Assembly (NCBI GenBank): GCA_039720395.1
Contig: CM077828.1
Coordinates: 18,698,264 to 18,762,263 of the forward strand
Source of the DNA: Liquidambar formosana
Taxonomy: Eukaryota > Streptophyta > Magnoliopsida > Saxifragales > Altingiaceae
Length of the DNA: 64,000 bases
Direction of reading: 5' to 3'
The notes beneath the pieces were generated by a model. That model was not told where the DNA came from and searched no databases. It worked only from the letters and a program-made list of their open reading frames with translations. Below are positions 59,335 to 64,000 of this stretch, piece by piece. Positions within the stretch are counted from its first letter, which is position 1. The number at the start of each line of letters is the position of its first letter. The position numbers and the translations under genes were made by a program.

Positions 59335-60957
59335 TTACTTGGTAAAAGGGAGTAGATGTGATTAAAAAAGAAGGCAAGATCATTAAAAAACTTGCATAGA
59401 TACCTCATGCCAGGATCATCAACATATAACCAAGAAGCATTCCATCCTAGGAACGGATATATATAATTATAAACGTAGTAAATCTGGACCTTCCAATATT
59501 CAACTAAACCCATAAAAGGACAGATACACCATCCCAATTTTGTAATTGAAATTGCCACTTAACTACATTGGGATAGTTATATCCATATCAATGTCATCTT
59601 ATATTCAACAATTCATTCCATCCTAAGGACGGTATATTCGTTGCATGATTCATAATTTTATTTATAAAAAAGAAAAAAAAAATGAGCTTTCATCTGACGA
59701 TCAAGAAGAAGCTCGATCTAAACCTATGTTTAAAATATATATATATATATTAAAAAAAAAACATTCAATAAACGAGTGGCATAAGTTAATATAATCATAT
59801 GAATATCTTCATGAATGGTTTCTGATACATTAAGTCATAAACAAAAAATAAGAGGAAAAATGGTAACATCAAACAAAGAAAGAAAATAGCTTTGAGCTCT
59901 TGGTCTCATCATCACTAATAGAACACGCCTCTTGCACTTCTGGATTGTGGCTCAAGTCTGGAGCATACAAAAGCTTCCATTAGTTAAAGAATTTGATTTT
60001 CGAAATATAGGGCTTCCGGATACATGGCATGAGACAATAACAATTAAGTTTAGAATATCATTACAAGTAAGGAGAGAAATATTCAAGTTAAACAAAATAA
60101 AATGAACCAATAAACAATTTATGTAAAGAAACTAGCGCTAGTTCCTGGCACCTCATTCAAGACAACATGCTGTGACATGTCATTTTTTCTGTTTCTCCCA
60201 AGAAATTTAACTTAATTTAACTTAATTCGATAAATTAAACCTAACTTAAAATTTAGAACTTGATTTGAATTTTTTTTTTATTACAAATTTCCTTGTCATC
60301 ATGAATCTTATTTTGAAGGTCTCGACGAGTAGATTTTAAAAATATAAATTTTATCGAGAACAGACATGTGGAGTAAAAATTATGATATTTTAAAGCTTGA
60401 AATTCAAATTAGTTTTATTTTTTGGTTGGTTTAAGAAAAAGGAGAGAAAGAGAGAGGAGGTGGGGGTAGTTTAGTTAGGCCATTTGGGCGATGCAATTTC
60501 AAATCGTCTGCTTACTTACTAGCACGTCAGTTACTAACCTAATTCATCCACCATTTTTAAAATTATTTTTTTGGGGAAAAAGGGATTTATTTAAAAAGGT
60601 TGACAATTGGGTTGGACTGATTAAGCTTAACTTTAAAGGGGCCTCAATTGGCACCCCAACGCTTGCTCTCATCTTTCACTTATTTAAACTTCTCAAGGCA
60701 TTTATTAGAAAACATTATTTTGAACAACTTTGTAAGATAAAATCATAAAGAAAGTATAAATGGCCAAAAAGTTCACTTAAAACCATGCAATCAGTTTTCA
60801 TGAATTTTTTTTTTATTATATATTTTTCATAAAATCTTGAAAAGTTTAAAATAAGTGAGAGATGAAAATCAAGTCTGAGGACGCCAATAGCCGCCCCTGG
60901 CTTTGATAAAACTTGACAAATGCACAGTTTAAGTGAATTTGGTTCTCGGCTTTGATA
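59230..60957. other. Intergenic AT-rich sequence
   Basis: No gene recognised. (TA)n at 59297-59331. Short AT-rich open frames only. Confidence 0.4.
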
Positions 60958-60962
60958 AAGGG

Positions 60963-61135
60963 GCTGTTTGACAAACTTGAAAACCTGACCAGTTGAAGAT
61001 AAGTTTGGTTAATTTTAATTTCACACTATATGATAAGTCTCTTTTTCCTATAAATTAGTTGAAAAAAAGGTATAAAGTATAAACACAGTTTTTTTTTTTT
61101 TCAAACTAACTGTGAATTGATTTATTTAAAAACCA
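60963..61135. mobile_element. Tourist-like MITE relic, relative of 63122-63355
   Basis: Starts GGGGCTGTTTGACAAACTTG and continues AAAACCTGACCAG, matching the inverted right end of the MITE at 63122-63355. The right end is eroded, so the boundary is approximate. Confidence 0.5.
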
Positions 61136-61507
61136 AATAACAGTAGGGAATTAACTCAGTCTCATCGAGTTTTTAAGATTTCCAAACAAGCTAGGTTTGA
61201 AACTAACCTTGCTTGAGTTGCCTTGGGCCTAGCCCGACTTGCTACTGTTGACAATTGGCCCGATTTCTTAAATCCCATTTGAATGGGGAGGTTGGCTGTT
61301 TGAATCTCAACCCTCGTCTCTAAAAAACATGGGGTTACCGCAAAAACCAAGCAAAAAACTAAACAAAACAAAAAAGGGCCGAGGGAGATCCATTCCATGT
61401 AGGGGGTTATAGGATTGTAAGATTCTCTTGATTGTACCCTTGGTTCCATAATAACAAAATTCTCAAATTATTTCCAATTTTCAAATTTATCCTAGATTTT
61501 TCATTAA

Positions 61508-61812
61508 TGGCCTGTTTGGTTGTCGTTCAATTCGAAATTAAATAATTCAAGAAATTTTACATAGTATTAAAAGCACACATCATCTTGAATTAACATATTT
61601 AAATAAATGATAATTATCATCACAAATAAGAGTGGTGATTCAAAATAATGGTATTTCATGAATTCCTTAAAATTGATTCTATAACATCAACTATAGTAAT
61701 AATAACTATAACATTTCAAAATATTCTAATTTAAGGTGATAGATTTATGCCTTCAACTCTATGTAAAATTTCTTGAATTGTTTAATTTTGAATTGGACAA
61801 CCAAACAGGCCA
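61508..61812. mobile_element. Tourist/Harbinger-type MITE (305 bp)
   Basis: Ends TGGCCTGTTTGGTTGTC and its inverted partner, with arms running on for ~55 bp (TTTCTTGAATT and TACATAG blocks). Flanked by TAA (61505-61507 and 61813-61815), as in PIF/Harbinger-mobilised MITEs. Confidence 0.82.
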
Positions 61813-62020
61813 TAATTGAATGAAATCCAAATATATCCCGTATATTTCAATAATTTTCAAATTATTATGAATAATTATGCAATGACAATACATTTTTCTT
61901 CTTAAGTTAAAGTTCACTGCTTTTTTCTTTTTATTCGAAAAATTTCATAGATTTTATCTAAAATATTTATTAGTTTTCCTTCTCAGATTTGTCTAAGGAC
62001 CAATGCAGTGAGACTTTTAA

Positions 62021-62215
62021 GCCTTTAAGGTATATTTGTGCCATTCTGTGGCATCTATGAAAGACTCAAGACAGGTGTTTTTCTTTTAGGGGACTCCCCT
62101 TTAAAGTCGCCCAGGCCTTTAAAGGTATATTTGTGCCATTCTGTGGCATCTATGAAAGACTCAAGACAGGTGTTTATTTTTTTTAGGGGGCTCCCCTTTA
62201 AAGTCACCCAGGCCC
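62021..62215. repeat. Two-copy tandem repeat (~95 bp)
   Basis: GCCTTTAAGGTATATTTGTG, CCATTCTGTGGCATCTATGA and the CTCCCCTTTAAAGTC block occur twice in tandem with few differences. Confidence 0.85.
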
Positions 62216-62279
62216 TAGGCCTGGGCAACTTTTAAAGCCACAAAACCTGCTTGATATAATCCCTTCTATATTCTTGAAT

Positions 62280-63600
62280 CTAGTGCCATGGATGATGCTT
62301 GGTTTGGTAAGTCTTATAGGACGAATTTTGTCCCTTCTCAATTTGATTGTACTAATGGATCTTCTGATTTGTTTTGTTCTATAAAGCTCAAGGTGAGACT
62401 CTGCCTTGGAGATGGGTATTTTTTGAACTTCTTTGTACACAAATTTTGATTCATGGAGCTTGGAAACAGAGTGCTGCTCATGCGGGTGTGGGGTTTACTA
62501 TTGCACAACTCCTAGTGCCGATTGTCGATTTGTCATTGACACATAGACATACAACATGAAGGTATACATATGGATAAGAAAATTCTTATGGATAAGAAAA
62601 TTCTATGTCCTCCATATATATTTATTTTATATTTTATGTGCGGAATATCTTTTCATGGAATCTTACTAGATGCTCCTTTATCCCTAAAGTGGACATAGGG
62701 ATTAAATTTAGTAATGGTGGGGATAATATTGTTTCTCTCATGTTTGCCCATGACTATTTAATTTTTGCTAAATATTTTTAAATCTAGTTTTTTTTTTTTT
62801 TTTTTTTTTTCCTTCTAATGCTAATAACCAATCATTTGAGACACTCTTAGTTCTTGGCTAAATAGCCCTAGTTTTAATATGTTACTTAAATATTTTGGTT
62901 GTTCCATTGTTAAGGAAACAGTCAAGAAAGATAATCTAAAAACATTGTTGATAAAGTTTTTAGAAAATTATAGGGCTAGAAAAGTAAATTACTATCTAGA
63001 ACTGGTAAAATGACTCTTATTAAAGCTAACTCCTCGTTTTGGTTTGTTTTGTTTTATTTATTTATTATTCAATTGGAGGGTTTGAACCCTTAAACCTTTC
63101 ATGTTCCTACCCTTTACCTTAGGGTCTGTTTGGGAACTTTAAAAACTGAATTAGACTAGGTTCAGTTCATAACTGTTATCTGATTTTTAACTAAATCAAC
63201 TTATAATTGGTTTGAAAAAAATTGTGTTTATGCTTTATTTTTAGAACAAAGTTGAATTGTTTAACAGAAAAAATGAACGTACCAAACAGTATGAAAACAA
63301 AATTGACCAGACTTATTCTCAGCTGATCAAGTTTTCAGGTTTGCCAAACAGCCCCTTATCTTCCCTCACCAATCACTATTTAGCCAGTGGCAGTGATTTA
63401 AGCTACCTCGTCATTTATTCCTATTAATACTATGACTTCCTTTAAACTTTCAAACGAAACTAATGACCGGATAAATTCAATCGGAACATTCTTTAAAGTA
63501 ACAAGGGATCTATGCCTCTGGTGGCATGGGATAAAGTGAATAAAGAATCGGAACTTTCTGAAAAATATAATTATTGGGTTAAATTAATGTAACAAAAAAG
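62280..63600 (+). mobile_element. Eroded LINE of a second family
   Basis: Plus-strand traces in order: FSNGGDN...LMFAHDYLIF (62710-62775, a changed FADD box), then K-KSKLLSRTGKMTLIKA (about 62972-63030, with TAG where Trp is usual) and GSMPLVAWDKV (about 63508-63540). These are the reverse transcriptase and post-RT blocks of plant LINEs. Interrupted by stops and by the MITE at 63122-63355. 5' limit uncertain. Confidence 0.6.
63122..63355. mobile_element. Tourist-like MITE (234 bp) inside the LINE
   Basis: Ends GGGTCTGTTTGGGAA and (inverted) GGGGCTGTTTGGCAA; flanked by TTA (63119-63121 and 63356-63358). The outer TCTGTT.G.TTGG resembles the Harbinger element's ends at 53124 and 57697. Confidence 0.8.
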
Positions 63601-63651
63601 ATATTTGTTAAATTAATTGAGCAAGTTTTGGTCCATATACATATGGGAAAA

Positions 63652-63809
63652 GGATTTGGTGCTGTAACCGCATTATGTTGTTTGTAATCATATGGTTAGT
63701 GTGTTGACAGTCATGCGATCATGTCCTATTCATTGTGTATGATTGCACGGTTGACAACACATCAGCCGTGTAATCATACACAGTATGGTACTGTAACAGT
63801 ACCAAATCC
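63652..63809. mobile_element. Small foldback MITE
   Basis: GGATTTGGTGCTGTAACCG at left is matched inverted by GGATTTGGTACTGTTACAG at right. Inner arms carry TGTAATCATA/TATGATTACA-type matches. End sequence GGATTTGG resembles the MITE at 58977-59229. No target duplication identified. Confidence 0.65.
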
Positions 63810-64000
63810 AAAGCTTACACATAGTGCCACATAAGATGCTGTAAATAACATTTTCCTTTTTCTTAATAATTTGAGCCTCACGTGATGCCCTCAAATCAAC
63901 TTAATGCCTAAACTAATATTGTTAATTAGTTAAGGCATTAAATTTGATGAAAATAGGCTATCAAGTTTGATGAAGAGAGCAAAGTGTATCAACTTAATAG

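Noticed and set aside
59259..59558. 99-residue minus-strand frame
   Set aside because: Includes the (TA)n run read as Ile-Tyr repeats; no domain recognised.

Overview
The window is nuclear DNA of a flowering plant, most likely a eudicot. It is AT-rich. Its genes are split by plant-type GT-AG introns, and the sequence between exons is almost entirely transposable elements (LTR elements, non-LTR LINEs, a tRNA-derived SINE, hAT-like, Mutator-like, PIF/Harbinger and Helitron-like DNA elements, and MITEs). I cannot name the species from sequence alone.

Three host genes are supported. (1) The 3' part of a class II histone deacetylase like Arabidopsis HDA15 lies on the + strand at 839-24205. Ten exons read cleanly through the catalytic core to a TAG stop, but introns of up to 6.7 kb are packed with insertions. 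(2) A SHAQKYF-type MYB-related factor of the MYBS2/SRM1 kind lies on the - strand at 25940-27212 in two exons. A one-base frameshift sits inside its first MYB repeat. (3) A DENND6/AVL9-like DENN-domain protein lies on the - strand at 39418-50724 in three exons. Its 9.1-kb last intron contains a nearly full reverse-transcriptase LINE in antisense, plus a SINE, a Copia remnant and an unusual inverted-repeat element.

Layout: 1-24.2 kb is the deacetylase gene with intronic transposons (a short Gypsy-like element with LTRs, primer site and target duplication; a LINE nested in a LINE; a hAT-like element whose right end was tandemly duplicated; a solo LTR). 24.2-28.7 kb holds the MYB gene and its flanks. 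28.7-39.4 kb is transposon territory: a Helitron-like tandem, MITEs, and a Mutator-like element carrying intron-containing jacalin-lectin exons, itself inside a hAT-like element. 39.4-51.5 kb is the DENN gene. 53.1-57.7 kb is a structurally complete PIF/Harbinger transposon with matching terminal repeats, TAA target duplications, a SANT/Myb accessory gene and a DDE transposase gene; the transposase has one in-frame stop just before its first catalytic Asp. 57.7-64 kb holds MITEs, a small tandem duplication and an eroded LINE.

The host genes do not look functionally linked: chromatin deacetylation, transcription and Rab-related membrane traffic. The unifying theme is intron growth by nested transposition while splice sites and coding exons stay readable. 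I found no clearly new enzymatic system. The best candidates for a second look are the lectin-carrying Pack-MULE, the Helitron head-to-tail structure, the hAT end duplication, the CAGCACGTGCTG inverted-repeat cluster, and the MYB and transposase single-site lesions.
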